DNA from: Gimesia fumaroli
Lineage (GTDB): Bacteria > Planctomycetota > Planctomycetia > Planctomycetales > Planctomycetaceae
DNA length: 64,000 bases
Direction: 5' to 3'
NCBI RefSeq assembly: GCF_007754425.1
Contig: NZ_CP037452.1
Coordinates: forward strand, 620,001-684,000
Shown piece by piece: positions 1 through 7,707 of the stretch. The translations under genes and the position numbers were made by a program. Positions within the stretch are counted from its first letter, which is position 1. Every line of letters begins with the position of its first letter. The notes beneath the pieces were generated by a model. The model had not been told where the DNA came from. It saw nothing but the letters and a program-made list of their open reading frames with translations, and made no database searches.

Positions 1-869
1 TGATCCAGCAGGAGTGTTATCCGACCGACGTGGATGGTCGGCTTTCACGTCGGCGCCTCTCGGCACTGGTGCGGGATGGTTATATCAGCAAACAAAGAAT
101 GCTGGTTGTCAACCCGCGCGATGAGACACCTGCTCCCGTCTATCATCTGGCGAAGCAGGGTTGCCAGTTTTTAGCGGAGCATTTTGAAGATGATCGGTAT
201 TTAGCGAAACCGACCAGCATTGCGCAGCCGATGCACCTGTACCATTATCTGGCAGTCGCCAACACGCATATTTTGCTCGACAAAGCGATTGCACAGAGCG
301 AAGTCAAATTGATGACCTGGTGCAACGAGCAGGAGTTTCTCAATCCGGAGAACCCTGATCCCAAGCAGCGAATTCGCTTATATGCTGAACTGAAGACAGC
401 CCCTAAAAAAATCATCTGTGCTCCGGACTCCGGTTTTCTGCTGGAAGTAGACGGGCATCGTGGCGTCTTTTACCTGGAGCAGGATCGAGACCGTGATAAC
501 TACAGTCACAATCGTGTCGCTGCGTTGAAGTCTCCCGGCTATACGGAACTCCATCGCCAACAACGGCATCGGAAACAGTTTCCGGCCACGACTCTGAATC
601 GGTTCACCGTGGTGATGGTTGCACCGAATGAAAAACGGCGCGATGCATTACGGCGTGCTTTTCATAAAAAAACAGGCGCGGATTTCTGGCGGTTCGCCTC
701 ACTGACGGAATTAACACCCCAAACATTCCTGCATGAACGGGTCTGGTATCGTACCGATTCCGCCGAGCCACAACCGTTGGTCAAGACAACGGCACCGTCA
801 ACCATATCATCGGAACTAACTCTCAATAGAGAGGAGACAGACAATGCGTTGGCCCTCTCAAAACCATGA
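1..869 (+). CDS. Replication-relaxation-like protein, 5' end cut by window edge
   Basis: The frame is open to the left edge: codons from position 3 read without a stop into a GTG at 30, so the gene starts outside the window and only its C-terminal ~289 codons are seen. The N-terminal visible part has a winged-helix look (SRRRLSALVRDGYI), followed by a mixed region ending in FWRFASLTEL and a proline/threonine-containing tail. This resembles the replication-relaxation family (Replic_Relax) carried by plasmids and integrative elements, where the protein is thought to act in replication or mobilisation. The ORF after it starts inside its last codons (overlap 844-869) behind a strong AGGAG, which suggests translational coupling. 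Family call is by motif and overall look only. Confidence 0.6.
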   Translation, partial: IQQECYPTDVDGRLSRRRLSALVRDGYISKQRMLVVNPRDETPAPVYHLAKQGCQFLAEHFEDDRYLAKPTSIAQPMHLYHYLAVANTHILLDKAIAQSEVKLMTWCNEQEFLNPENPDPKQRIRLYAELKTAPKKIICAPDSGFLLEVDGHRGVFYLEQDRDRDNYSHNRVAALKSPGYTELHRQQRHRKQFPATTLNRFTVVMVAPNEKRRDALRRAFHKKTGADFWRFASLTELTPQTFLHERVWYRTDSAEPQPLVKTTAPSTISSELTLNREETDNALALSKP

Positions 870-1818
870 TCAAATCGTCTGTTTCCGGGTCTCCGGGCAG
901 GTCTCCGCCCCGACATACGCGGGCTGTTTTGTGGGTTGTATGTGTATTTGTTTGCCCACCAACGACTTACGGGTGCCGGGGCTGTCATTCGGCAAGCTCA
1001 ATCCAGCCCCGACCTCACAGCTTTCCAGGGGGGGAACGAGTCAACCTGTGAGGTCGGGGCTAGATCGCCCCCGACACCCCCGGAAAACCATCCGTCAGCT
1101 CCCGGCCATATGCCTGCCGCTGTCGAACAATTTCCCACTCTTCTTCCTCTGGTCAGAAGAGCATAAGTCGTACGCCATCCCATGTATGTTGTTTTGTTTT
1201 TTACGAACCGGCAATGCCGGGCTGTTTTTGTTTGGCCGACAGCACGTAAGTCTGCATAACAGTCCATTGCGTACATTTCATGAGATTAAATTCCGGCATA
1301 ACCGGATTGAATACATCCAGGAAGTTCGAGATCTCTTGTACACGCTGACACGGCAGCGTTTTACAGGAGCGAACTTTTTCGATGTCCGCCCACGGGCGGT
1401 TTTTGTACCCCATTTCACCCCTAATTGTATGGAACACGTACCAACCACAGTTCGACACGATGTCGATTCCAAAATGATGGCACCAATTGTCATTGCGAAA
1501 CCACATTGGTTTCAGTTTTGGAAACAGCCCACTCTTGTCAATATGCAACTGCTCGCCCGCCAGGTCGACCTTGCTAATGACTGGAATCGGTTGACAGAAC
1601 AGAGGCGAATGCTTCTCGAAGATCTAAGCAGTTTTCAGAAGCAGACAACTCAGTTCAAAAAACAGGAAGGAAAGTGGCGAAACCTGTTTCAAACCATCGA
1701 GTGGGCTTCACAGCCAACTCGAAAATCCAACAAGCCCCGTGTCCTCCCGGGCATGGGACTTGAATTGAGCCTCCTGGCTCTGCATTTGGTGGTAGGAGTC
1801 GCATTTATGATGATCTAA
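844..1818 (+). CDS. Uncertain ORF downstream of replication-relaxation gene, possibly degraded
   Basis: An ATG at 844 follows a good Shine-Dalgarno (GAGAGGAG) and overlaps the previous gene by 26 nt, so translation probably starts here. However, residues ~10 to 135 read like translated non-coding DNA (many Cys, Pro, Arg; no domain) and span a perfect 16-bp inverted repeat. The last ~90 residues (from a Met codon at 1543) look more protein-like: a charged, Gln-rich, probably coiled-coil segment ending in a hydrophobic C-terminal stretch that could be a membrane anchor. Options are a real tail-anchored protein with a poor N-terminus, a short gene starting near 1543, or a decayed gene. I do not recognise it. 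Confidence 0.35.
   Translation: MRWPSQNHDQIVCFRVSGQVSAPTYAGCFVGCMCICLPTNDLRVPGLSFGKLNPAPTSQLSRGGTSQPVRSGLDRPRHPRKTIRQLPAICLPLSNNFPLFFLWSEEHKSYAIPCMLFCFLRTGNAGLFLFGRQHVSLHNSPLRTFHEIKFRHNRIEYIQEVRDLLYTLTRQRFTGANFFDVRPRAVFVPHFTPNCMEHVPTTVRHDVDSKMMAPIVIAKPHWFQFWKQPTLVNMQLLARQVDLANDWNRLTEQRRMLLEDLSSFQKQTTQFKKQEGKWRNLFQTIEWASQPTRKSNKPRVLPGMGLELSLLALHLVVGVAFMMI
1005..1061. repeat. Perfect 16-bp inverted repeat with 25-nt loop
   Basis: Left arm 1005-1020 (AGCCCCGACCTCACAG) and right arm 1046-1061 are exact reverse complements, separated by 25 nt. No T-run follows, so it is not a typical terminator. It lies just after the replication-relaxation gene of a mobile element, a place where a replication or transfer origin might sit; that role is inference. 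Confidence 0.75.
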
Positions 1819-1861
1819 CCATCATGACGGAAGCGATTCCGAAGGAGTGAGAACAGTGTGT

Positions 1862-1894
1862 CATACAGAAGTTGCCGTTGTCAACTTCTGTATG
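1862..1894. repeat. Perfect 13-bp inverted repeat with 7-nt loop
   Basis: Arms 1862-1874 (CATACAGAAGTTG) and 1882-1894 pair perfectly around a 7-nt loop. It lies 43 nt after the stop of the preceding ORF and could act as a factor-assisted terminator or a protein-binding hairpin. There is no clear U-tract on either strand. Confidence 0.7.
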
Positions 1895-1980
1895 CAGGCT
1901 CGCGGATGTGTTGAGTGTCGTTTTCGAACGTACCAGACGCTTTCTAAAGCTGACCATGATTCCCATCAGGAATCCAACTC

Positions 1981-2009
1981 GATGAGCAGGTTATTCTCCC
2001 TCGCTCATC
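1981..2009 (+). promoter_or_regulatory. Stem-loop copy 1 upstream of first paralogue
   Basis: Arms 1981-1987 and 2003-2009 (GATGAGC/GCTCATC) are followed by AACTTTTATT. The element and its flanks recur in diverged form at 3250-3278, in both cases ahead of a member of the same small protein family. A terminator of the previous gene or a leader element are both possible. Confidence 0.5.
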
Positions 2010-2139
2010 AACTTTTATTGGATGTAACGACCATTTCAATTTTGCCCCGACCAGAGAGGGTTGGTTTGGTATTTAATTGAGACAGGTCTTTCGTCCCGTC
2101 ATTTTGACGGATTTTAATTTCTTTACTCCCAAGATCATT

Positions 2140-2460
2140 ATGGAAAATGACAAGAAAACAACACCGGCAAAAGTTTCTAACACCACTAACAAGGTTAAGG
2201 AAGCAAAACAACCACCCATTTGTCGTGTGGAATTCAGCGGCATCAGTGCTGCTGTCTGGCCCAAGCAGATTCCATCTGCCGACGGTAAACCACGCGAAAC
2301 GTGGATGGTCAGTCTCACCCGTTCCTACCGGGACGGCAATGAGACAAAGCGAACGCACGTTTTATTCCCGGAACATTTACTGCCAGCTTCAATGGCGCTC
2401 ATCAAAGCATGGGAATTCATTGAAAACGGCGGCATAGCCGAGGAGCAGAACGATGCGTAA
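2140..2460 (+). CDS. Small mobile-element protein, paralogue 1
   Basis: 106-residue protein starting at ATG 2140 (MENDKK); the frame extends upstream to 2077 but without a convincing start. It has a Lys-rich N-terminus, then a compact domain: CRVEFSGISAAVW, a WMVSLTRSYRDGNETKRT strand-turn-strand block, and a helix (LLPASMALIKAWEFIE). The same order of blocks appears in the protein at 3470-3745, so the two are paralogues. Small proteins with this FRxGxxSAxVW...RxYKDG...LPxAxxVLxxAxxYIE pattern are, to my knowledge, common in integrative elements and have no assigned function. The stop overlaps an in-frame extension of the next ORF, but the real next start is probably at 2696. Confidence 0.7.
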   Translation: MENDKKTTPAKVSNTTNKVKEAKQPPICRVEFSGISAAVWPKQIPSADGKPRETWMVSLTRSYRDGNETKRTHVLFPEHLLPASMALIKAWEFIENGGIAEEQNDA

Positions 2461-2488
2461 AGATGCAATCGCAACGGTGAAGGATTTT

Positions 2489-2624
2489 CGTTGGCTGGCA
2501 GGAGCCTGCTCAAGCCAACGAGACTGGAGTGAGAATCAAAGAACTTCGGAACGGTTGCCCTCTCAGCCGTTCCGCACAATTCACTGTATCGAAGCCTTAC
2601 CTTCCACCGGTTACGGACGGTGGA
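2489..2624. repeat. Three consecutive stem-loops in a row
   Basis: Between the two mobile-element genes there are three hairpins: 2489-2520 (CGTTGGCT/AGCCAACG, with an inner GCAGG/CCTGC stem), 2547-2574 (CGGAACGG/CCGTTCCG) and 2603-2624 (TCCACCG/CGGTGGA). Their density suggests a structured RNA or a protein-bound DNA locus such as an origin or recombination site. The overlapping reading frame (2453-2695) is therefore probably not coding. Confidence 0.6.
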
Positions 2625-2695
2625 GAGTAGGGCTAGGTGCAGTCCCCTCCCCCTGGCATTCGAGGCCGGGGAGTCATTTCCTTTCCCTTTTTGTT

Positions 2696-3136
2696 ATGGA
2701 CAACTGCACGTACTGTAAATGTAAGGACACACCGGAGAATCCGCTTTGCCACGGAGCGGTGTGGTCAGACCCTTTTTCTCGGAAGCCAGATCAGCAAGAC
2801 TTCGCCTATTGTGAAGAATGCAGCAACAGGGGCGGATTCGGTACAACCGATCCGCACCGATTCTTCGGACACTGTTGTTTTTGTGATCGTGAGTTTTGGG
2901 AATATTCCGAAATTTGCGTTCTCGAATGTGAAGATCCGAGAAACCCGACGAGAGACACTGCCTGCCTTCGGTGTATCAGAAATGACAACATCGAGAATGC
3001 AATCCGCTGCCAATGCTGCGGTGATTCGGCAGACGGCTACTATTGTTGGGGGCTCTGCCGCCAATGTGAATGCGGGTGTATCGGTAATGCAGTGGAAGAC
3101 TGCAACAATGTGAAATCTGGAGTTGAGCAACCGTAA
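2696..3136 (+). CDS. Very cysteine-rich, probably zinc-binding small protein
   Basis: 146-residue protein if started at ATG 2696 (MDNCTYCKC). The frame is open back to 2453, but that part crosses three hairpins and has no domain features. About 22 cysteines are spread along the chain in repeated CxxC or CC pairs (CTYC, CEEC, CCFC, CLRC, CQCC, CRQC), with several His and many acidic residues. This suggests several zinc-ribbon or treble-clef knuckles. No catalytic motif is visible. There is no clear Shine-Dalgarno, so the start is uncertain. It lies between the two paralogous small proteins in the integrated element; function unknown. Confidence 0.6.
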   Translation: MDNCTYCKCKDTPENPLCHGAVWSDPFSRKPDQQDFAYCEECSNRGGFGTTDPHRFFGHCCFCDREFWEYSEICVLECEDPRNPTRDTACLRCIRNDNIENAIRCQCCGDSADGYYCWGLCRQCECGCIGNAVEDCNNVKSGVEQP

Positions 3137-3469
3137 TTGCGCACTTCCCTACTCTCAAAGTAGGAAGCCGATAGCTTCGTTAAGCGTCGCCGCCAGGCGT
3201 ACCGAGCGTTGTGAATGGCTGGACATGATTCACTTGATGGATCGAATTCGATGAGCGGGAATCACTCCCCCGCTCATCACCCTTTTTCGATTTGAAAAAG
3301 TTCCAGACCTCCCTATTGAAAACGCCCACGATCTCCTTGCGCACCTTGCAAACCCGTGGCATTGTCGTTCCCGGTCTGCATTGTGCAGGCAGAAAAGCGA
3401 ATCTGACGGGTTGCTGATTCATGTTGAGAAGCAATCCACAACTGTTCCTTACACAGAAAGGTTGGCCCC
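3137..3469. other. Intergenic region with duplicated leader
   Basis: This 333-nt stretch carries the second copy of the stem-loop leader (3250-3278) and similar flanks to 1960-2015. No supported gene is seen in it. Confidence 0.55.
3250..3278 (+). terminator. Stem-loop copy 2, terminator-like
   Basis: A perfect 10-bp stem (GATGAGCGGG / CCCGCTCATC) with a 9-nt loop is followed by ACCCTTTTTCG, the look of a weak rho-independent terminator. It is the diverged twin of the 1981-2009 stem-loop. It could end transcription of the Cys-rich gene or serve as a leader of the gene at 3470. Confidence 0.55.
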
Positions 3470-3745
3470 ATGACTAAAAAAAACGCCAAACGAAGCAGTA
3501 ATAATCCTCCGGAAAAAGTATTCCGGATTGGATTTATCACGGCTTCCGTTTTTGGACATGAGATTGAAACAGACGAAGGACCCATCACAGTCCGCAGCGT
3601 CAATGTGCAGAAACGGTATAAGGATGGGGATGATGTCAAATATACGTCTTCCTTCAACCTGGCTGAATTGCCACAGGCGGTTCGCGTGCTGCAAATGGCA
3701 CAGGGATACGTTGAAAGGGCTGAGGCCGAAATCATTCTGGGCTAA
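3470..3745 (+). CDS. Small mobile-element protein, paralogue 2
   Basis: 91-residue protein with ATG 3470 behind an AAAGG Shine-Dalgarno. A basic N-terminus (MTKKNAKRSSNN) precedes FRIGFITASVF, a VNVQKRYKDGDDVKYTSSF block and a C-terminal helix (LPQAVRVLQMAQGYVERAEAEI). These align block by block with the protein at 2140-2460, so the two arose by duplication and have diverged strongly. The basic tail and small beta-rich core would fit a nucleic-acid-binding role, but this is inference. Confidence 0.75.
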   Translation: MTKKNAKRSSNNPPEKVFRIGFITASVFGHEIETDEGPITVRSVNVQKRYKDGDDVKYTSSFNLAELPQAVRVLQMAQGYVERAEAEIILG

Positions 3746-3836
3746 TGCTCTGACAGATTCGTTTCCGGACGGTGATTGAAACTTCGATCACCGTCCCCTC
3801 TTTTCTTTAATTTACCAAAACTTGAAAGGTGTGAAG

Positions 3837-4109
3837 ATGAACGTACCAGATATTGAGAATCGACTCGAAAAGATCGAAACGCTTCTCTCTGAACTGATCC
3901 AACAAAAAACTCAAAAGAAATGGTACAGCACGGCGGATCTCGCAGAACTCACGGGCCGTGCCGAATTTACAGTCCGCGAATGGTGCCGCCTTGGTCGTAT
4001 CACAGCGGAAAAAGAAGCTGATGGACGGAAACATGAGTGGCGGGTCAATCATGAAGAAGTCCAACGCATTCTGAATCATGGTCCAAGACCACTCGTTCTT
4101 CGAAAATGA
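3837..4109 (+). CDS. Excisionase-like helix-turn-helix protein
   Basis: 90-residue protein; ATG 3837 is preferred over the upstream TTG because AAAGGTGTGAAG lies just before it. An N-terminal coiled-coil segment (NRLEKIETLLSELIQQ) is followed by a MerR/excisionase-type winged helix: WYSTADLAELTGRAEFTVREWCRLGRI, then a basic turn and RVNHEEVQRIL. Proteins of this type (HTH_17) bind att sites and direct the partner integrase, or act as small regulators. The integrase starts 68 nt downstream on the same strand, which supports a recombination directionality or control role. Confidence 0.8.
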   Translation: MNVPDIENRLEKIETLLSELIQQKTQKKWYSTADLAELTGRAEFTVREWCRLGRITAEKEADGRKHEWRVNHEEVQRILNHGPRPLVLRK

Positions 4110-4177
4110 AGGCTGCGCCATCAATAGGACTGATCTGGACTTCACAATGTTTTTCTTGCAAGGTGATATAACCTCTC

Positions 4178-5431
4178 ATGGCTTCACTTGAGAATCGCAC
4201 TGGCTATTTCAACGTCGTATTTCGGTTCGGCGGCAAGAAGTATACTAGGTCGTTTCATACCGACGACGAGAAAGAAGCCAATCGATTACTGGCAAATCTT
4301 GAACAGACGGTTCGAGACGTCAAGAGTGGCCGAATCTCTCTGCCACCTGACGCCGACATTCCGACGTTTTTGCTGTCTGATGGAAAACTGACAACTCCCC
4401 ATGTCAGTGACAGCGATTCCGTTACTGAAACGCAGCTTGCTCTCCGCGATCTTTTTGAGTCATTTTTTGCATCATTACCAGACGGTTCGCTGGAAGAATC
4501 GACTCTTTCGTTAATAAAAACGCATCGGAATAACTTACTTCGCGTACTGGGGAAAGATGTATTCGTCGAAGAGATCGATTTGAACGCCCTTGATCTCTAC
4601 AGCAAGAAACGTCGGAGAGACAATGGTCGCCGGAAAGGACAAATTAGCGCGAATACAATTAAAAAGGAACTTGTCACTCTGCGACGCGTACTTCAATGGG
4701 GTAAGAAGCGTGGCAAACTTTCTTCTGAGATTCCTGAAATTCGGGATGTGCGACTTCCAAAATCAACCGAACGCCCTTCGTTTCAAACGTTCGATGAAAT
4801 CACAGTTCAAATTGAACAGGATAATCTGACTCAGGAACAGCAAGACGATCTTTGGGAGTGCCTGTATCTGGGAACAGATGAGATTGATAAATTGATTCAA
4901 CATGTGCGTGAGAAAGCATCTCACACATTTCTTTATCCGATGGTTGTTGCGGCAGCTCATACAGGAGCCCGTCGTAGTGAACTCATGCGATCACAGCTAA
5001 CCGACATTCGGGATGATATACTCATAATTCATGAGAAAAAACGTCGCCGTGGGCAAGAATCAACGCGCAGGGTTCCGATGTCCTCACTACTCAAAGAAAC
5101 GCTGCAGGAATGGAAAGGCGAACATCCCGGTGGGAAATATATGTTTGCCGTAAACGACACGTCGAATCAAAAGCAGTCTAAAAGAGCCCGAGCTATTACA
5201 CGTGATGAGGCACACAGCAGCTTCAAGAGAGTGTTGAAAAACAGTAAATGGAGTGTCATTCCTGGATGGCATTGCCTGCGGCATTCCTTCATCAGCAATC
5301 TCGCATCCCATTCGATCGACCAAAGGCTGATCGATGAATTCGTGGGACACACGACTGAAGAAATGCGTCGTCGTTACCGTCATCTGTTTCCCGAAGTGAA
5401 GCAAGCAGCGATTCGGTCTGTATTTCACTAA
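4178..5431 (+). CDS. Tyrosine recombinase / phage-type integrase
   Basis: 417 residues, full length for this family. An N-terminal arm-type DNA-binding region (~1-55) is followed by a SAM-like core-binding domain (~85-185) and a catalytic domain (~245-415). Catalytic residues are readable: Arg265 in HTGARRSEL, His365 and Arg368 in WHCLRHS, His391 in VGHTTEE, and the nucleophile Tyr400 in MRRRYRH; a Lys-rich hairpin (HEKKRRRGQ) fits the catalytic Lys. A likely attachment site lies 28 nt after its stop (5460-5489). It probably moves the element to the left of that point, and appears intact. Confidence 0.93.
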   Translation: MASLENRTGYFNVVFRFGGKKYTRSFHTDDEKEANRLLANLEQTVRDVKSGRISLPPDADIPTFLLSDGKLTTPHVSDSDSVTETQLALRDLFESFFASLPDGSLEESTLSLIKTHRNNLLRVLGKDVFVEEIDLNALDLYSKKRRRDNGRRKGQISANTIKKELVTLRRVLQWGKKRGKLSSEIPEIRDVRLPKSTERPSFQTFDEITVQIEQDNLTQEQQDDLWECLYLGTDEIDKLIQHVREKASHTFLYPMVVAAAHTGARRSELMRSQLTDIRDDILIIHEKKRRRGQESTRRVPMSSLLKETLQEWKGEHPGGKYMFAVNDTSNQKQSKRARAITRDEAHSSFKRVLKNSKWSVIPGWHCLRHSFISNLASHSIDQRLIDEFVGHTTEEMRRRYRHLFPEVKQAAIRSVFH

Positions 5432-5452
5432 AGACTCACAATTACGATATAC

Positions 5453-5489
5453 ATTGAAATTTCAATCTTATTGAAATTCTGTCCGCGAT
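5453..5489. repeat. Attachment-site-like sequence, copy A
   Basis: A perfect 14-nt palindrome (5453-5466, ATTGAAATTTCAAT) is followed by a third ATTGAAATT unit and CTGTCCGCGAT. Positions 5460-5489 match 17023-17052 at 28 of 30 nt, the last 20 being identical. Placement just downstream of the integrase gene and the inverted ATTGAAA units fit a tyrosine-recombinase core site; that it is the true att is inference. Confidence 0.65.
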
Positions 5490-5493
5490 AGCA

Positions 5494-6405
5494 TCAACTA
5501 CGAATTTTTCTAATCAATAAAAATGCTCCCCAGCCAATTAGGCAGGTGTCGAAGATGACAAACAATATGCCGACGATATTCATCGAATCTGCCTTCAGAG
5601 CCTGGGGGTGTGCATATCGGGCTGCTTTCTGCATATGAATGGCAAATTTCTTCTCTGATGCGCTGGGGGCTTTGCGGGCATCATCCAGCATCCTAGGTAG
5701 ATAGTCTCTCCCGGCCCTTAATAGTTCCATTGAATACGGATCTTGAATCGTAGCTGCCTTTTCGATACTGGAATTAATGCTCGCGATTTTCGATTTTGTA
5801 TCCACCTTGAAGCTGTCCCACTGATGCTCATCAATTTCCAAGTCACGTAGACGCTGAAGGTCTTCCCAGATATGCGAATAAGTTTCGTAGGCGATCTTCT
5901 GGTGATACCAATCGATAGCAAAGAATTTAATACACAGTCCTGACACTACCAGCAGGAGCAACGGTAAAATCACCCATAATTTGAATCCGTATTTTAAAAT
6001 ACTCAGCTTCTCGACCAGGAATTCTGCAACAGAAGATGAAACATCTGCCCAATTGGGTAAAAATGGTTTGACTCCTGAAAATGAGACCTTACTCCAAAAC
6101 GAATCTGCACTCTCTTCCTCACTCAGGGTTTGGAAACCCCGGTGATGCATATTGGAAAGGAGCTTCGCTGCCGCGTTCGCAGAGTTATCGGGCTTGTTTT
6201 CTGCATGCGCTTCTACGAAGATTTCTTTGAGGCTTTCTGCTTTTGTCCAAGTCAGTTCGGTCTCAGTTTTAATAAGGGTGTCTGGCTTTATGATACCTGT
6301 TCGGATATTTTTGAGCAGAACCTGCCTGGAAACAGGGCCGATCACCTCTCCCTGGTACTGAAAATACCATTGGTCTTTATGATGATTGTGTGTCGGATTC
6401 ATCAA
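5494..6405 (-). CDS. GYF_2-domain membrane protein
   Basis: 303 residues. The N-terminus (~12-62) carries a GYF_2-type domain (WYFQYQGEVIGPVSRQ, then LIKTETELTWTKAESL), a protein-protein interaction module often found on bacterial membrane proteins. A cytoplasmic linker leads to a membrane segment (~143-165), a helical charged domain (~170-275) and a second membrane segment near the C-terminus (~277-298). Its start overlaps the end of the gene at 6377-7705 by 29 nt, so the two are very probably co-expressed. Role unknown; a scaffold for the exported proteins of this operon is possible. Confidence 0.7.
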   Translation of the reverse strand: MMNPTHNHHKDQWYFQYQGEVIGPVSRQVLLKNIRTGIIKPDTLIKTETELTWTKAESLKEIFVEAHAENKPDNSANAAAKLLSNMHHRGFQTLSEEESADSFWSKVSFSGVKPFLPNWADVSSSVAEFLVEKLSILKYGFKLWVILPLLLLVVSGLCIKFFAIDWYHQKIAYETYSHIWEDLQRLRDLEIDEHQWDSFKVDTKSKIASINSSIEKAATIQDPYSMELLRAGRDYLPRMLDDARKAPSASEKKFAIHMQKAARYAHPQALKADSMNIVGILFVIFDTCLIGWGAFLLIRKIRS

Positions 6406-7705
6406 GCTGCTCCTGAATCTGACCGGGCGAAAATACAGCTCGTCTGGAGAAACGTTTTCGGAAGATGAGAACGATCACAAACGTGGTCGCCAGAATCGCA
6501 ATGATTGAAATTGGGGGCCTGTTTTGATTTTTTGAATCGTGGGGACTTGGGTACTTCTGCATTAAATCGAGTTGTGCTATTTCATGAAATTTGAGTGGTC
6601 TGCTCTGATTTTCAGCTAGTATAACACTGCTTTTGTGCTGGGGTTCATCAAACAAATAAGTTCCTGGCGGATAATTGATCTGAAACAGGTCTGGTGAAAC
6701 TGGAGCATTGATGGCAATCTCAGGTAAATGACAACTGACATATTGAATTGTCTGTGGGCGTCCTGGGAAGTCTTCAAAGTGGCTTTTTAAAATCACAGTC
6801 CACTGTTCTGGAATCCATTTACCCGATGAGTTCTTTTGATATTGTATATCGATCTGTTCCATGATTTTGTCATCGCGGAGAAGTAAGTTTCGAAGAATTG
6901 TGGCATCACGTTCCAGGTCGATAAAGCAACGTCCCTGGAGTCCATTGGGGCCCGGATACTCCATGACCACACAGTTACGACTCTCAATCAGCGAAGCTGT
7001 TTCCAGTAAGCGAAATGAGTCTGCGTTACGCTTTTGTTTCAACAGGCCGAAAGGCCGATATGTTAAGAGTAAAGGCCGATAGATCGATTGTTCTACCCAG
7101 GGGTGTCTCCCTTTTTCAGCATGATTCCGATCGGTCAGGCGAACAAAAGCGATTCCAGTCTGAAAAGGCTGAAAAAAATCAGTCTGGTTATTTCCGTCAA
7201 ACAGGCTGATCAAGTGATGCGACGATTTTAGCTGAGGGCAGGAATCATCAAAATGGCTTTCGCGGGCAAATTTATATGCTTTACTGTTCGTTGCGCCAGA
7301 GAGTCCTTTGTGAGCAACCGTCGAGTACCCGGTAAATTCTAACTGTGCAAACTTGTGCCAGCGAGGAGACTCAAAGCGTACTTTTTCATCTAAAATATAT
7401 AGTTTAGGGGAGGCCTGGGGTTTCTCAGTAGCGGGAATGCTGTAATCTGCCTGGTAAGTACTCCAAAAATTATCGGGGGCCTCCCGCATGATGTCCCATG
7501 TTGCTATGAGCGAGTCTGTTTCCTGTTGACGCTGTTTCCAAATTTTAAGGATTTTATTTTTTGTTTTGGTGCGCTGAGCTGATTCTGGTGTTTCTGACTG
7601 CTGCTGTTCTGCCCCCCGGGCTGTCGTCTTGAGACAGAGGGCAAACGCCAGGAGGAGCAAGCAGATAAGCAAACGGTTCGAGACTGGTACATGAATTCTT
7701 TTCAT
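6377..7705 (-). CDS. Exported LolA-like protein with C-terminal membrane anchor
   Basis: 442 residues from ATG 7705 (MKRIHVP), chosen because it sits 2 nt after the stop of the upstream gene and begins a clear signal peptide (LLICLLLLAFALCL...ARGA). The body has the beta-rich pattern of outer-membrane-lipoprotein-sorting (LolA/LolB-like) planctomycete proteins, including WIPEQWTV and a late FQINYPPGTYLFDE block. A transmembrane helix (~SIIAILATTFVIVLIF) and a basic/acidic tail follow. The architecture signal peptide - LolA-like - TM is the same as for the protein at 13695-14888. No fold-level check was possible. Confidence 0.6.
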   Translation of the reverse strand: MKRIHVPVSNRLLICLLLLAFALCLKTTARGAEQQQSETPESAQRTKTKNKILKIWKQRQQETDSLIATWDIMREAPDNFWSTYQADYSIPATEKPQASPKLYILDEKVRFESPRWHKFAQLEFTGYSTVAHKGLSGATNSKAYKFARESHFDDSCPQLKSSHHLISLFDGNNQTDFFQPFQTGIAFVRLTDRNHAEKGRHPWVEQSIYRPLLLTYRPFGLLKQKRNADSFRLLETASLIESRNCVVMEYPGPNGLQGRCFIDLERDATILRNLLLRDDKIMEQIDIQYQKNSSGKWIPEQWTVILKSHFEDFPGRPQTIQYVSCHLPEIAINAPVSPDLFQINYPPGTYLFDEPQHKSSVILAENQSRPLKFHEIAQLDLMQKYPSPHDSKNQNRPPISIIAILATTFVIVLIFRKRFSRRAVFSPGQIQEQLDESDTQSS

Positions 7706-7707
7706 GG

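Larger units (their letters stand above)
1819..2139. other. Intergenic region with two hairpins, no gene
   Basis: This 321-nt stretch holds the 1862-1894 hairpin and a second stem-loop at 1981-2009 (arms GATGAGC and GCTCATC). The sequence around 1960-2015 is a diverged copy of 3225-3285 (shared CATGATTC, ATCxAAxTCGATGAGC and GCTCATCA blocks). A short ORF can be drawn through it but it runs across both hairpins and looks spurious. Confidence 0.6.

Noticed and set aside
1201-1548. 115-codon minus-strand ORF opposite the uncertain gene
   Set aside because: No start signal, no recognisable domain, odd composition; most likely a shadow frame.
1847-2080. 77-codon plus-strand ORF between the uncertain ORF and the first paralogue
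   Set aside because: It runs through a perfect 13-bp hairpin and the 1981-2009 stem-loop, whose sequence is duplicated upstream of the second paralogue without the frame being kept.
2453-2695. N-terminal extension of the Cys-rich protein
   Set aside because: Crosses three hairpins, has no Cys or domain features, and an internal ATG at 2696 begins the protein-like part.
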